Positions 31,638 through 39,441 are shown, numbered from the stretch's first letter. The stretch is 44,689 nucleotides of DNA from Solobacterium sp. (GCA_017432325.1 JAFRJJ010000050.1:1-44689), one strand, 5' to 3'. Program-made: numbers and translations. Notes: generated by a model from the sequence alone, not told the origin.

Positions 31638-31650
31638 TTGACCCGGTCAA
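31638..31650. promoter_or_regulatory. TTGACC-C-GGTCAA palindrome upstream of the amidohydrolase
   Basis: A perfect 6-1-6 palindrome, 21 nt before a TATGAT -10-like box (31671-31676) of the amidohydrolase gene. It is a plausible operator; no regulator is identified. Confidence 0.35.
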
Positions 31651-31693
31651 TATGACTGTCAACAAGCCGGTATGATAGAGAAAGGAAGTTAAT

Positions 31694-32848
31694 ATGCTGA
31701 AAAAATATGTTATTAAAAACGGTACTGTTCTTTCCATCCTGAATGGTGAAGAAACGAAAGCTGATGTCCTTGTAGAAGACGGCATCATTACAAAAATCGC
31801 TGAAAATATTGAAACCGAAGAAGCGGAAGTCTTCAATGCCGAGGGCATGTATATCTCTACCGGCTGGCTTGATGCACATTGCCATTTCGCAAATTTTGTG
31901 GAAGGTCAGGGCGGAATCAGTCCGCAGGATGATCTGCTGAGACAGGGTGTTACTTATGCGCTGGATCTTGGCTCACTTGGTCCGGAAAACTATGAGCAGT
32001 ACAGAGAGACGATCCTCTGGCGTACAGACCTGCGTTTCATGTCATATCTGAACATTTCCAGGAGAGGCTGCGGCGGAACAGCAAACCGTACCGACTTCGA
32101 CGGACCGGAAGATATCGACCGTGAAAAAGTGATCGAGATCGCGAATAAATACAGACATGAACTGCTCGGACTCAAGGCAAGGATCGACGATAAGTTCTGC
32201 TATGATCCTGTATATGTTATGGAACAGCTCAGATCTCTGGCAGACGAGCTGAATATGCCGATCGCCGTTCATGCGCCGTGCAGCCGCATAGGTGTTGAAA
32301 AACTGCTCACTTACCTGAAAAAGGGAGATGTTCTCTGCCATACGCTTGCCGGAAACAGCGAAGTCATGAAGGTCGTTGATGATGAAGGAAACATCAAGCA
32401 GTGTGTGCTTGATGGAAGGGACAGAGGTGTGATCTTCGATCTGTCGCATGGAACAAATGCATACAGCTACGATACAGCTGAAACAGCATGGAAAGCAGGT
32501 TTCTTCACAGATACGATCTCCAGTGACCTTCACGGCGGAAACATCAGAGGTCCTGTATACAACCTCGGCGTTGTTATGACGAAAGTCAGAGGACTGACAC
32601 AGAAGCCATGGTGGTGGATCCTGAACAAGACGATCGCAGCACCGGTTGAACTCCAGGGTATCAAGGACAAGGAAACAGAACTGAGGGAAGGCATGAAAGC
32701 GGATATGACCGTCTTCAAGATCGAAGAAGGTGAATTCACATATCTGGATTCCAAGAAGGAAAGCAGAACCTTCAAAGAAAAAGCAACAGCTGTTTATACC
32801 TGCACAGGTACAAAAGTATATACATGCAGGGACAGAGCATCTGAATAA
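31694..32848 (+). CDS. Metal-dependent amidohydrolase (EF_0837/dihydroorotase-like family)
   Basis: 384 residues. Amidohydrolase ligands are all visible: His62 and His64 in LDAHCHF, carbamylated Lys161 in LGLKAR, His193 in AVHAPC, His216 in CHTLAG and Asp278 in SSDLHGGNIRGPVYNLG. The small beta domain (1-55 and the C-terminus) completes the fold. This ordering and the LSHGTNAYSYDTAE block fit the EF_0837-type amidohydrolase/deacetylase group, which hydrolyses N-acyl or cyclic amide substrates. SD AAAGGAAG. The SLC13-type transporter just upstream could import its substrate. The exact substrate is unknown. Confidence 0.85.
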   Translation: MLKKYVIKNGTVLSILNGEETKADVLVEDGIITKIAENIETEEAEVFNAEGMYISTGWLDAHCHFANFVEGQGGISPQDDLLRQGVTYALDLGSLGPENYEQYRETILWRTDLRFMSYLNISRRGCGGTANRTDFDGPEDIDREKVIEIANKYRHELLGLKARIDDKFCYDPVYVMEQLRSLADELNMPIAVHAPCSRIGVEKLLTYLKKGDVLCHTLAGNSEVMKVVDDEGNIKQCVLDGRDRGVIFDLSHGTNAYSYDTAETAWKAGFFTDTISSDLHGGNIRGPVYNLGVVMTKVRGLTQKPWWWILNKTIAAPVELQGIKDKETELREGMKADMTVFKIEEGEFTYLDSKKESRTFKEKATAVYTCTGTKVYTCRDRASE

Positions 32849-32862
32849 ACACGTTGAAACTG

Positions 32863-32893
32863 ATCTCCCGGAGTATTGGCTCCGGGGGATTTT
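32863..32893 (+). terminator. Intrinsic terminator of the amidohydrolase
   Basis: ATCTCCCGGAG (32863-32873) pairs with CTCCGGGGGAT (32880-32890, one G-T) around TATTGG, followed by TTTTC. Confidence 0.85.
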
Positions 32894-32923
32894 CTTCTGC
32901 GAGGCAGGAGATCGTCAGTAAAA

Positions 32924-32946
32924 CAAAAAGGAGACATGTATCTCCT
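32924..32946 (-). terminator. Intrinsic terminator of the MarR gene
   Basis: On the minus strand AGGAGA and TCTCCT (32929-32946) form a hairpin around TACATG, followed by TTTTTG. Confidence 0.75.
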
Positions 32947-32964
32947 CCTTGCTGTATCAGCAGG

Positions 32965-33507
32965 TTATTCTGCTGTTTCTTCGCTGTGTCTGTGGTGTCT
33001 GTGATGGTGATGATGTTCTCTGTTTCCGATGATTTTGCCGAGCAGATCGTTGAGCTGTATTTTTTCTTCTTCAGTCAGTGCACCGAAGAGATCGTTGAAG
33101 CGTGCTTCCCGTTCATCACGGATCTCTGCTGCGCGGGCACTTCCTTTTTCAGTCAGGGCGATCAGAGTAGCGCGTTTATCCTCAGGATCAACATTGCGGA
33201 CAATGTATCCGTCATCTTCCAGTTTGTTGATGAATTCAGACATGGAAGAAGGATTGACGTGCATCATTTCCGCCAGCTCCTTCTGATGGATGCCTTCTCT
33301 GGATGAGATGGTCAGCAGAAGATGTTCTCTTGCAAGAGGCGGGCGTCTGTGCATCGGCGGACGGTGGCAGTTTTCAGGGCCCTCAGGAGGACGGCTCTCG
33401 TTCATCAGTCCCTCGGGATGACGGGGTTCCGGCATGCTCATGCGCATTCTTCTCTGTAAGTGCATCAGCCTGCGGAACAGCTGTTCATTGACTGTAAGTT
33501 CTCTCAT
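32965..33507 (-). CDS. MarR-family regulator with His-rich tail
   Basis: 180 residues, longer than typical MarR (about 145). After a short helix comes a Pro/His/Arg-rich insert (about 27-57, with SRPPEGPENCHRPPMHRRPP). The winged helix-turn-helix follows (HQKELAEMMHVNPSSMSEFI, then KLEDDGYIVRNVDPEDKRATL), with the conserved D-x-R wing and a C-terminal dimer helix. The end, REHHHHHRHHRH, is histidine-rich and may bind metal. Its promoter is bracketed by two identical TTCGGTAACCGAA palindromes (33536-33548, 33585-33597), so it should repress itself. No transporter is adjacent in the same operon; the divergent PfkB gene is a candidate target. SD GGAGG before the ATG. Confidence 0.88.
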   Translation of the reverse strand: MRELTVNEQLFRRLMHLQRRMRMSMPEPRHPEGLMNESRPPEGPENCHRPPMHRRPPLAREHLLLTISSREGIHQKELAEMMHVNPSSMSEFINKLEDDGYIVRNVDPEDKRATLIALTEKGSARAAEIRDEREARFNDLFGALTEEEKIQLNDLLGKIIGNREHHHHHRHHRHSEETAE

Positions 33508-33535
33508 TTTTATACCTCCTATACCTTCTTTTTAA

Positions 33536-33548
33536 TTCGGTAACCGAA
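33536..33548. promoter_or_regulatory. MarR operator copy 1 (overlaps the transcription start)
   Basis: TTCGGTAACCGAA, a 6-1-6 palindrome lying just downstream of the marR -10. Confidence 0.7.
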
Positions 33549-33551
33549 CTA

Positions 33552-33579
33552 AATATAGCATAACAGGAAATGCTGTCAA
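33552..33579 (-). promoter_or_regulatory. Promoter of the MarR gene
   Basis: Minus strand TTGACA (33579-33574), 16-nt spacer, TATATT (33557-33552) with a TGC extended -10. It sits exactly between the two operator copies. Confidence 0.75.
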
Positions 33580-33584
33580 TATAT

Positions 33585-33597
33585 TTCGGTAACCGAA
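33585..33597. promoter_or_regulatory. MarR operator copy 2 (upstream of the -35)
   Basis: TTCGGTAACCGAA, identical to copy 1, 49 bp away centre to centre. It lies about 55 bp upstream of the divergent PfkB -10. Confidence 0.7.
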
Positions 33598-33648
33598 TTA
33601 ATATTTTTATGATTAATGTTCTTTTTTTTACTTTTCAGAGGGTGTTCC

Positions 33649-33657
33649 TGTTATCAT
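33649..33657 (+). promoter_or_regulatory. Extended -10 promoter of the PfkB operon
   Basis: TGTTATCAT. Predicted start is about 33664, with SD AAGGGGACGG before the ATG at 33684. Confidence 0.45.
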
Positions 33658-33683
33658 TGTTTGAGTAAAAAGGGGACGGTAAC

Positions 33684-34604
33684 ATGGGAATTGCTGTATT
33701 TGGCGCAGTATTTGTGGATATTAAAGGATATCCGCTCTCACAATATATTCCCGGAGGCAGAAATGTCGGAAGGGTCGTACAGGTTCACGGCGGTGTCAGC
33801 AGAAATGTTGCGGAGGATATTGCCAATCTGCATCTGAAACCTACATTTATCAGTGTTGTAGATGAAAGCGGTATTTCAACGGATGTTCTGGAAAGGCTGA
33901 AAAAGAAGAAAGTCAACACGAAGTATATCAGGCGTACGGAAGACGGCCTGGGTACCTGGCTTGCTGTGTTTGACAATCAGGGAGATGTAACGGCTTCGAT
34001 ATCCAAGCGTCCCGACCTTTCAGAGATCGAAACGATACTGGATGAATACGGGGATGAGATCTTCTCCTCGGCAGACAGTATTGTTGTTGAGATCGATATG
34101 GAAGAAAATCTGGTCAGCAGGATCCTTGAACTGGCCGAACAGTATCACAAGGAAGTGTATGCAGTCGTCTCCAACATGTCGATCGCCATGGAACGCAGAG
34201 GAATGCTGGAAAAGATCAGCTGCCTGGTATGCAATCAGCAGGAAGCCGGTCTGCTGTTTTCGGTCAACTATGATCACTACAGCCCGGAAGAACTGGCAGA
34301 AGATATCAAAGAGCGTGCTGAGCAGGCAAAAATCAGACGTCTGGTCGTAACGATGGGCGAGAACGGAGCTGCTTATACTGAGACAGGATGCGGTTTCGGT
34401 TACTGTCTGGCAAAAAATGTAGATATTATAGATACGACCGGCTGCGGGGATGCGTTCTTCGCAGGAGTAGCGGTCGGACTGACATATGGCAAGTCACTGA
34501 ACGAATCATGTGAGATCGGCACTGTACTGGCGTCAAGCGTGATCGCGACAAATGAAAGTGTATGTCCATCCTTCAGACCGGAAGAATTCGGACTGAAGAT
34601 CTGA
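33684..34604 (+). CDS. PfkB-family carbohydrate kinase
   Basis: 306 residues. The N-terminus GIAVFGAVFVDIKGYPL and HGGVSRNVAEDIANL give the sugar-binding motifs, and IDTTGCGDAFFAGVA holds catalytic Asp256 in the anion hole (G-C-G-D in place of G-A-G-D). LVVTMGENGAAYTE is the conserved strand before it. The RNVAEDIA wording resembles pseudouridine/ribokinase-type members more than fructokinases. Substrate not determined. It starts a probable operon with the phosphodiester glycosidase (18-nt gap). A MarR-type operator lies upstream. Confidence 0.82.
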   Translation: MGIAVFGAVFVDIKGYPLSQYIPGGRNVGRVVQVHGGVSRNVAEDIANLHLKPTFISVVDESGISTDVLERLKKKKVNTKYIRRTEDGLGTWLAVFDNQGDVTASISKRPDLSEIETILDEYGDEIFSSADSIVVEIDMEENLVSRILELAEQYHKEVYAVVSNMSIAMERRGMLEKISCLVCNQQEAGLLFSVNYDHYSPEELAEDIKERAEQAKIRRLVVTMGENGAAYTETGCGFGYCLAKNVDIIDTTGCGDAFFAGVAVGLTYGKSLNESCEIGTVLASSVIATNESVCPSFRPEEFGLKI

Positions 34605-34622
34605 AACAACAAGGGGGAAACT

Positions 34623-35624
34623 ATGACAAGAAAAAAACGGATCGGGCTGTCTCCGCTTCTGACATTGGTGCTGTGTCTTGTGACAGCAGCTGCTGGCGGT
34701 GCCTATACAGTGTGGTCCCTTGCGGAAGAAAAGTACGGGGGAGACCATCCTGCTTATACAAAGCAGGCAGTCAGGGAATTGAGCAGCGGTTCCATGGAAT
34801 ACAAACTGGCTGAAAAAGTACTGGGTGCAGATCAGATGGCTGCTCTCAGAACACCGGATCAGGCAGCTGGTGAAAATGAAATCCTGCTGTCTGAACTGTC
34901 GGAAGAAGAGATCGATCCTGATACAAACGGTGACGGTGTATATATTGAACATATCTATTCCGCGACTTATGAAGGATATATGATGGTTGTGAAAGATCCG
35001 AAAAAGGTGTTTGTAGCGATCAATCCCGATATGGGAAGCGGAAGAGCCGCACCGGAACTGGAAGACTATGTGGAAATGCACAAGGCACTCGCCGGAATCA
35101 ACGGCGGCGGCTTTGAAGATGCCGGCGGTACCGGCAACGGCAGTATTCCTGCAGGCATTACCATTCTCAACGGCAGACTGATCAGCGGCGGCTCACCGCA
35201 GCCGATCCTCGGTATTACAAAGGATCATAAGCTCGTCACTTTGACGACTACCGGACAGGGTGCATTGGATATGGGTGTTGTAGAAGCTGTGACATTCGGA
35301 CCGACGTTCATTACAAACGGCAAAGTCACTTATGTACCGGGTACTGACAATCTGAACAACCTGAATCCCAGAACTGCTGTTGGGCAGACAAAAGACGGCA
35401 CATTCCTGCTGCTGGTAATTGATGGAAGAGGACCTTCTTCCTTCGGCGCAAAATATGAAGACGTCGTTAAGATCTTCCAGGACTACGAAGCTGTCATGGC
35501 AGGCAACCTGGACGGCGGAAACTCAAGCGTCATGATCTATAACGGCAGATATGTGCATTATCCTGTATCAATGTACGATTCCAGAAACCTTCCGTCGGTT
35601 CTTCTGGTCAGGGGTGACGAATAA
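34623..35624 (+). CDS. Membrane-anchored phosphodiester glycosidase (NAGPA domain)
   Basis: 333 residues with an N-terminal membrane anchor (about 9-27) after a basic start. The NAGPA domain spans about 115-330: ALAGINGGGFEDAGG, GSIPAGITILNGRLISGG, NLNNLNPRTAVGQTKDGTF, LLLVIDGRG and GNLDGGNSSVMIYNGR. The N-G-G-G-F, R-T-A-V-G and D-G-G-x-S-x-x-M motifs are those of N-acetylglucosamine-1-phosphodiester alpha-N-acetylglucosaminidase-type proteins. In bacteria they act on cell-envelope glycans or exopolysaccharides. It should face outside. Its stop shares a base with the next ATG (TAATG). AGGGGG precedes its own start. Confidence 0.88.
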   Translation: MTRKKRIGLSPLLTLVLCLVTAAAGGAYTVWSLAEEKYGGDHPAYTKQAVRELSSGSMEYKLAEKVLGADQMAALRTPDQAAGENEILLSELSEEEIDPDTNGDGVYIEHIYSATYEGYMMVVKDPKKVFVAINPDMGSGRAAPELEDYVEMHKALAGINGGGFEDAGGTGNGSIPAGITILNGRLISGGSPQPILGITKDHKLVTLTTTGQGALDMGVVEAVTFGPTFITNGKVTYVPGTDNLNNLNPRTAVGQTKDGTFLLLVIDGRGPSSFGAKYEDVVKIFQDYEAVMAGNLDGGNSSVMIYNGRYVHYPVSMYDSRNLPSVLLVRGDE

Positions 35625-36697
35625 TGGCAAAGAGAAAAGTCAGACCGTCCATGGTGATCCTGTTTGCGGCATTGACAGCTGCTGCGTCCTTCGGAGGCGG
35701 ACATCTGTATGTGCGTTCACAGGCAAAAAAACATGCGGAAGAAGACGCTGCTATGCCTGAAACAGCAATGAATGCGTATGTTGAGCGTTTATCAGCCAAT
35801 CAGTTTGAAGGCATATATGAAACAACGCAGAAGATCTCCGCAGGCTATGATACGGAAAATGTTTATAACGAAAAACTGGCAAGTCTGTTTACACAGTCGG
35901 AACCGCTGCATGCTGTGAAAACAGGTGAAACGGGTGACACTGTTTCTTACCGTATCTATTCCGATACAGCAGCGATCGCAGATGCATCCTTGATGAAGAA
36001 CGGAAATGAATGGGAACTTGCTGTTCCGTTAAAGGGACAGGAATCCTATATGGTGGAAGTACCGGCAGGTTCGATTGTTTCCGTAAACGACATTCCTTTT
36101 ACCAAAGATATGCTGGCAGAAGCAGATGTTCCGACAGCAGTATGTTCGCAGATGCCGGATCAGACTGCTGTGCCGCATATGGATATCTACCAGATCGACG
36201 GACTGCTGGGTGAGCCGGAGATCACGATCAGCGGTATTGCCAAAACAGCAAATATCAAGAACGTGCTGACCGGAAACCTGGTGGTAGGTGAAGAAGTTAC
36301 AGACCAGAAGATCCTGGATATGATCATCAGGTATGGTGAAACGATCGCGAAGTTCCCTGCACAGGAGGCATCGCTCGGAGAAGTGGCAGCGATCGCATTT
36401 ACACAGTCATACTGGTATCAGAGATATCAGACGGTACAGAACTACTGGTTCACATCTCATGCCATTTCCAACTTCTCAAATGAAAAGGTATTGAAATGCA
36501 TCAAGATCGATGATGATACGATGCTTGCCCATGTTGTATTCGATTATTTTGCGGATAACGGGGAAGTACACAGAACATGGCATATCGGATATCAGATGAC
36601 ACTGATGAAGTCCGGTGATACATGGAAAGTTGCCGGTATGGGAATCGACAACGAACTGAATCCCAATACAGTAGATCCTGAATCTGATCCTGAGTGA
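35624..36697 (+). CDS. Unrecognised membrane-anchored extracytoplasmic protein
   Basis: 357 residues. I do not recognise a family. It has a basic start, one membrane segment (about 9-26) and then a large, acidic, extracytoplasmic domain. About 40-140 looks NTF2-like (AMNAYVERLSANQFEGIYETTQKIS, then YRIYSDTAAIAD); a beta-rich middle follows, and about 235-340 again looks NTF2-like (YQRYQTVQNYWFTSHAIS, MLAHVVFDYF, WKVAGMGIDNEL). It overlaps the NAGPA gene by one base, so it is probably translated with it and may act on the same envelope substrate. Confidence 0.75.
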   Translation: MAKRKVRPSMVILFAALTAAASFGGGHLYVRSQAKKHAEEDAAMPETAMNAYVERLSANQFEGIYETTQKISAGYDTENVYNEKLASLFTQSEPLHAVKTGETGDTVSYRIYSDTAAIADASLMKNGNEWELAVPLKGQESYMVEVPAGSIVSVNDIPFTKDMLAEADVPTAVCSQMPDQTAVPHMDIYQIDGLLGEPEITISGIAKTANIKNVLTGNLVVGEEVTDQKILDMIIRYGETIAKFPAQEASLGEVAAIAFTQSYWYQRYQTVQNYWFTSHAISNFSNEKVLKCIKIDDDTMLAHVVFDYFADNGEVHRTWHIGYQMTLMKSGDTWKVAGMGIDNELNPNTVDPESDPE

Positions 36698-36735
36698 TCC
36701 ATATCGGAATACAGAACAGATCAACAAACTGAAAT

Positions 36736-36786
36736 AACTGCAGCAGACACGCTTAAACTGTTAAGGCGCGGAATGCTGCAGTTTTT
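36736..36786 (+). terminator. Intrinsic terminator of the PfkB-NAGPA operon
   Basis: AACTGCAGCA (36736-36745) and TGCTGCAGTT (36774-36783) form a perfect 10-bp stem. A nested CTTAA/TTAAG hairpin lies inside; TTT follows. Confidence 0.85.
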
Positions 36787-36824
36787 AAAAGGGATTTTCA
36801 TTGGAGGAAATCAGGACCGGTTCT

Positions 36825-36844
36825 GAGCGCTGCGGCTCTTTTTT
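36825..36844 (+). terminator. Weak second terminator-like hairpin
   Basis: GAGC (36825-36828) and GCTC (36835-36838) followed by TTTTTT. Short stem; it may be a backup for the upstream terminator. Confidence 0.4.
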
Positions 36845-36851
36845 GAGTTTG

Positions 36852-36875
36852 AAAAACACCGGATCGATTCCGGTG
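36852..36875 (-). terminator. Intrinsic terminator of the DUF4230 gene
   Basis: On the minus strand CACCGGA and TCCGGTG (36875-36857) form a perfect 7-bp stem followed by TTTTTC. Confidence 0.83.
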
Positions 36876-36882
36876 TATATGA

Positions 36883-37809
36883 TCAGCCTGCTGTATCACC
36901 TGTATATGCGTCACTTACAACAATGACTACTTTATATTCGGGAGAAACAGATGTGATGGCCGGCTGGAAGATTTCCCATGTTTTCATGATCGCGAATTCA
37001 TCTGCCTGATCGATGAACTTCTTTTCGCTGAGTTTCTCTTCCAAAGAACCATAGGCGGACTGTTCCAGTTCGTTCTGCTGTTCGGCAGTCAGGGAAATGT
37101 CTCCAAATGCCAGCAGTCCATGTTCTGTATCACTGAATTCCGTTGCTGTAATATCAGGCTTGACAGTGTGGAGCTGTGCGTGCGGGATCGCAATCGTAAC
37201 TGTTTTGTTCTCATCGTCCACAAGAATATGATCCGCGTCAATATAACTGAGATCAACAGTATAGATACCGTCCGCATGGAATGTTATGTCTTTCATTTTG
37301 GAAAAGATCTTTAACTGGCCGAGTCCTGCTTTTGTGATCGTTGTCGTCATCTGCACAGACTGTTCCATTACGATCATTTCCTGTTTCTGCTTTGTTTCAC
37401 CTAATACAGCATCCTGGAAGTCGGCAGCGGTAAAGCCTGTGAAGGTCTGATCCAGAACTTCATCGATCTCATGGTGGACATCTTCAACGATATGATCAAC
37501 CGGGTTTTCAATCGGTTTGAAGACATACTGCTGAAGCAGCTGAAGAATGACCATACCGGACAGAAGCCCTATGATAAAGCTTCCGACCCATGAGAACCCT
37601 CGTGAGTTTGTCCTGACCGGTTTTCTGACCGGTTCAGGCGCTGCATAGGCAGTCTGTCTGTTTTTCTCTTTTTCTGCTTGCTGAAGCGCTTCGTGCAGGC
37701 GCCTGTTTTCTTCTCTGATATCCAGATTGTTGCGGAACAGACGCTCATTTTCCAGGCGCAGTTCTTCAGTTTCATCGGATATGACAGGGGTATTTTTCTG
37801 ATCTGTCAT
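36883..37809 (-). CDS. DUF4230 membrane-anchored protein with N-terminal coiled coil
   Basis: 308 residues. An N-terminal coiled coil (about 14-48, ETEELRLENERLFRNN) precedes a linker, one membrane helix (about 72-96, FSWVGSFIIGLLSGMVILQL) and an extracytoplasmic beta-rich domain. The core GIYTVDLSYIDADHILVDD with KTVTIAIPHAQL is the DUF4230 pattern. Function unknown. The start at 37809 follows AAGGAGG; the frame is open to 37887, which would overlap iadA. It lies 13 nt after iadA on the same strand, in an operon with it. Confidence 0.8.
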   Translation of the reverse strand: MTDQKNTPVISDETEELRLENERLFRNNLDIREENRRLHEALQQAEKEKNRQTAYAAPEPVRKPVRTNSRGFSWVGSFIIGLLSGMVILQLLQQYVFKPIENPVDHIVEDVHHEIDEVLDQTFTGFTAADFQDAVLGETKQKQEMIVMEQSVQMTTTITKAGLGQLKIFSKMKDITFHADGIYTVDLSYIDADHILVDDENKTVTIAIPHAQLHTVKPDITATEFSDTEHGLLAFGDISLTAEQQNELEQSAYGSLEEKLSEKKFIDQADEFAIMKTWEIFQPAITSVSPEYKVVIVVSDAYTGDTAG

Positions 37810-37822
37810 TAAACAGCCTCCT

Positions 37823-38977
37823 TTACTCTTCGAATTTTCCTTTAAGTACTGCTTTTCCGTCATTTGCGGCAAGAACACCTTTCGCAAACACCATACTGAT
37901 GTCCATGTTCTCGCTGTAAAGGATCATGTCTGCATCGTATCCGGCAGAGAGATGTCCTTTTCTGTCATGCATAGCCAGTACATGCGCAGGATTGGCGGTA
38001 AAAGGCTTCAGTGCTTTTTCAAGCGGTACATGTTTTTCCCATACCATGATCTTCAGAAGCTGGTGCAGGCTCTTCGGAGTGCTGTATGTCAGTCCGATCA
38101 ATTCCTGCTTGTCATTGAATTTGGGCATGGAGCCGAATCCGTCACTGGTAACGGTAATGTTATTTTCACCGTTGTGTTCGAATACACGGATGATCTTCTC
38201 GGCGACAGAACGGTTTCCTTCAGCATCTTCACCGGCAGTGATATCAATGTTTCCGCCCATTCCGATCCATCTAATTCCCTGTTCCAGAAGCAGCTCAGTA
38301 CGGCCCATATGAGTCGGCTGGATGATCTGGATCGGCAGATCGGAATGTTCAATGGCTTCAAATAACGGCTGCAGTGCGGCTTTTCCGCTGCCCATATGAA
38401 CTGTGACGTAGCCGGGTTTTCCACCCAGCATGCCGCCTCTGCGCGCGTCTGTCGCTAAGCGTATCAGTTCCTCAGATGTAATGTTGGAACTGCGGTGATC
38501 ACTTGCGGCTGTTTTGACTCCTACGACCAGATCGATCAGGAGGATATCCCGTTCAACGGAGCCTGTCAGTGTGACTGCCGGGTAACCGTAAGAACCAGTC
38601 AGGATACGGCATGTAATACCGCCTTCTTCAAAGGATCTTGCTTTGGCAAGCAGGTTTTCGATACTGCGGGTAATCCCGTCGGTTCCCAGAAGACCGACGA
38701 CAGTTGTTACGCCGCTTTCTACGAGACATGATAAAGGCGCTTCAGGAACACGCGTGGAGGGTCCGCCTTCACCGCCTCCGCCGGTAATATGTTCATGCAG
38801 GTCTATATAACCAGGCACGAGCTTTTTTCCTTCTGCATCAAAGATCTCTATATCACTGAGAGAAGTGTATTCATCCAGATGATCACAGATCTTAGCGATC
38901 TGGTTTCCTTCGATCAGAACATCTTTGATGCCAAGATGTTCCGGTGCATATACATCTGCCTGTCTGATCAGTTTCAT
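37823..38977 (-). CDS. iadA: Isoaspartyl dipeptidase
   Basis: 384 residues. DLHEHITGGGGEGGPSTR gives His61, His63 and the catalytic-site Glu70 (same spacing as E. coli IadA His68, His70, Glu77). GVKTAASDHRSSN holds the carbamylated Lys and substrate loop, TVHMGSG and QPTHMGRTE the metal histidines, and TSDGFGSMP the catalytic Asp. It removes beta-aspartyl residues from isoaspartyl dipeptides. SD AAGGAGAC lies directly after the terminator that follows the DtxR-family gene. It begins a two-gene run with DUF4230. Confidence 0.92.
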   Translation of the reverse strand: MKLIRQADVYAPEHLGIKDVLIEGNQIAKICDHLDEYTSLSDIEIFDAEGKKLVPGYIDLHEHITGGGGEGGPSTRVPEAPLSCLVESGVTTVVGLLGTDGITRSIENLLAKARSFEEGGITCRILTGSYGYPAVTLTGSVERDILLIDLVVGVKTAASDHRSSNITSEELIRLATDARRGGMLGGKPGYVTVHMGSGKAALQPLFEAIEHSDLPIQIIQPTHMGRTELLLEQGIRWIGMGGNIDITAGEDAEGNRSVAEKIIRVFEHNGENNITVTSDGFGSMPKFNDKQELIGLTYSTPKSLHQLLKIMVWEKHVPLEKALKPFTANPAHVLAMHDRKGHLSAGYDADMILYSENMDISMVFAKGVLAANDGKAVLKGKFEE

Positions 38978-38992
38978 ACTGCCTGTCTCCTT

Positions 38993-39015
38993 AAAAAAAC
39001 CGGTTTACCCGGTTT
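38993..39015 (-). terminator. Intrinsic terminator between the DtxR-family gene and iadA
   Basis: On the minus strand AACCGG and CCGGTT (39014-38998) form a stem around GTAAA, followed by seven T in total. The T-run abuts the iadA SD. Confidence 0.8.
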
Positions 39016-39019
39016 CATT

Positions 39020-39397
39020 TTAATTGACTTTTCTATGTTTGAGAACGTAGTTTTTGATTGCTTCAAATGTTTCGATGCTGAGGTCATGTTCAACCTTGCA
39101 TGCATCATCTGCAGCCGTTTCCGGACTGACCCCAAGCTGAATAAACATATCTGTAAGCAGTTCATGACGTTCAAGTATTTTTTCGGCTATCTGCATCCCG
39201 GGTTCCAGCAGTTTGATGGCTCCGTCCTTCTCCATGGAAATATATCCGTTTTCACGCAGTTTCTTCATGGCAACACTGACACTGGCCTTGCTGAAGTTTT
39301 TTTCATTGGCAATATCAACAGAATGAACAACACCCTTTCTTTTCTGGATCATCAGGATCGCTTCAAGATAGTCTTCCGCTGACTCATAAATCTGCAT
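39020..39397 (-). CDS. DtxR/MntR-family metal-dependent regulator
   Basis: 125 residues, short two-domain form without SH3. The winged HTH is at about 18-62 (HSVDIANEKNFSKASVSVAM, then KKLRENGYISME). Metal ligands line up with MntR at a +1 offset: Asp9, Glu12, His78, Glu103 and His104, but the position of MntR Glu99 is Cys100, as in DtxR. It should sense Mn2+ or Fe2+ and repress metal uptake; no metal transporter is in the window. GGAGGAA precedes the ATG. It is preceded by a TGCTAAAAT extended -10 and followed by a terminator before iadA. Confidence 0.88.
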   Translation of the reverse strand: MQIYESAEDYLEAILMIQKRKGVVHSVDIANEKNFSKASVSVAMKKLRENGYISMEKDGAIKLLEPGMQIAEKILERHELLTDMFIQLGVSPETAADDACKVEHDLSIETFEAIKNYVLKHRKVN

Positions 39398-39432
39398 ATT
39401 GATTCCTCCTGCAAACTACCATGCTTATTACT

Positions 39433-39441
39433 ATTTTAGCA
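39433..39441 (-). promoter_or_regulatory. Extended -10 promoter of the DtxR-family gene
   Basis: Minus strand TGCTAAAAT (39441-39433). A TTGACT at 39465-39460 is 21 nt upstream, longer than usual. Confidence 0.5.
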
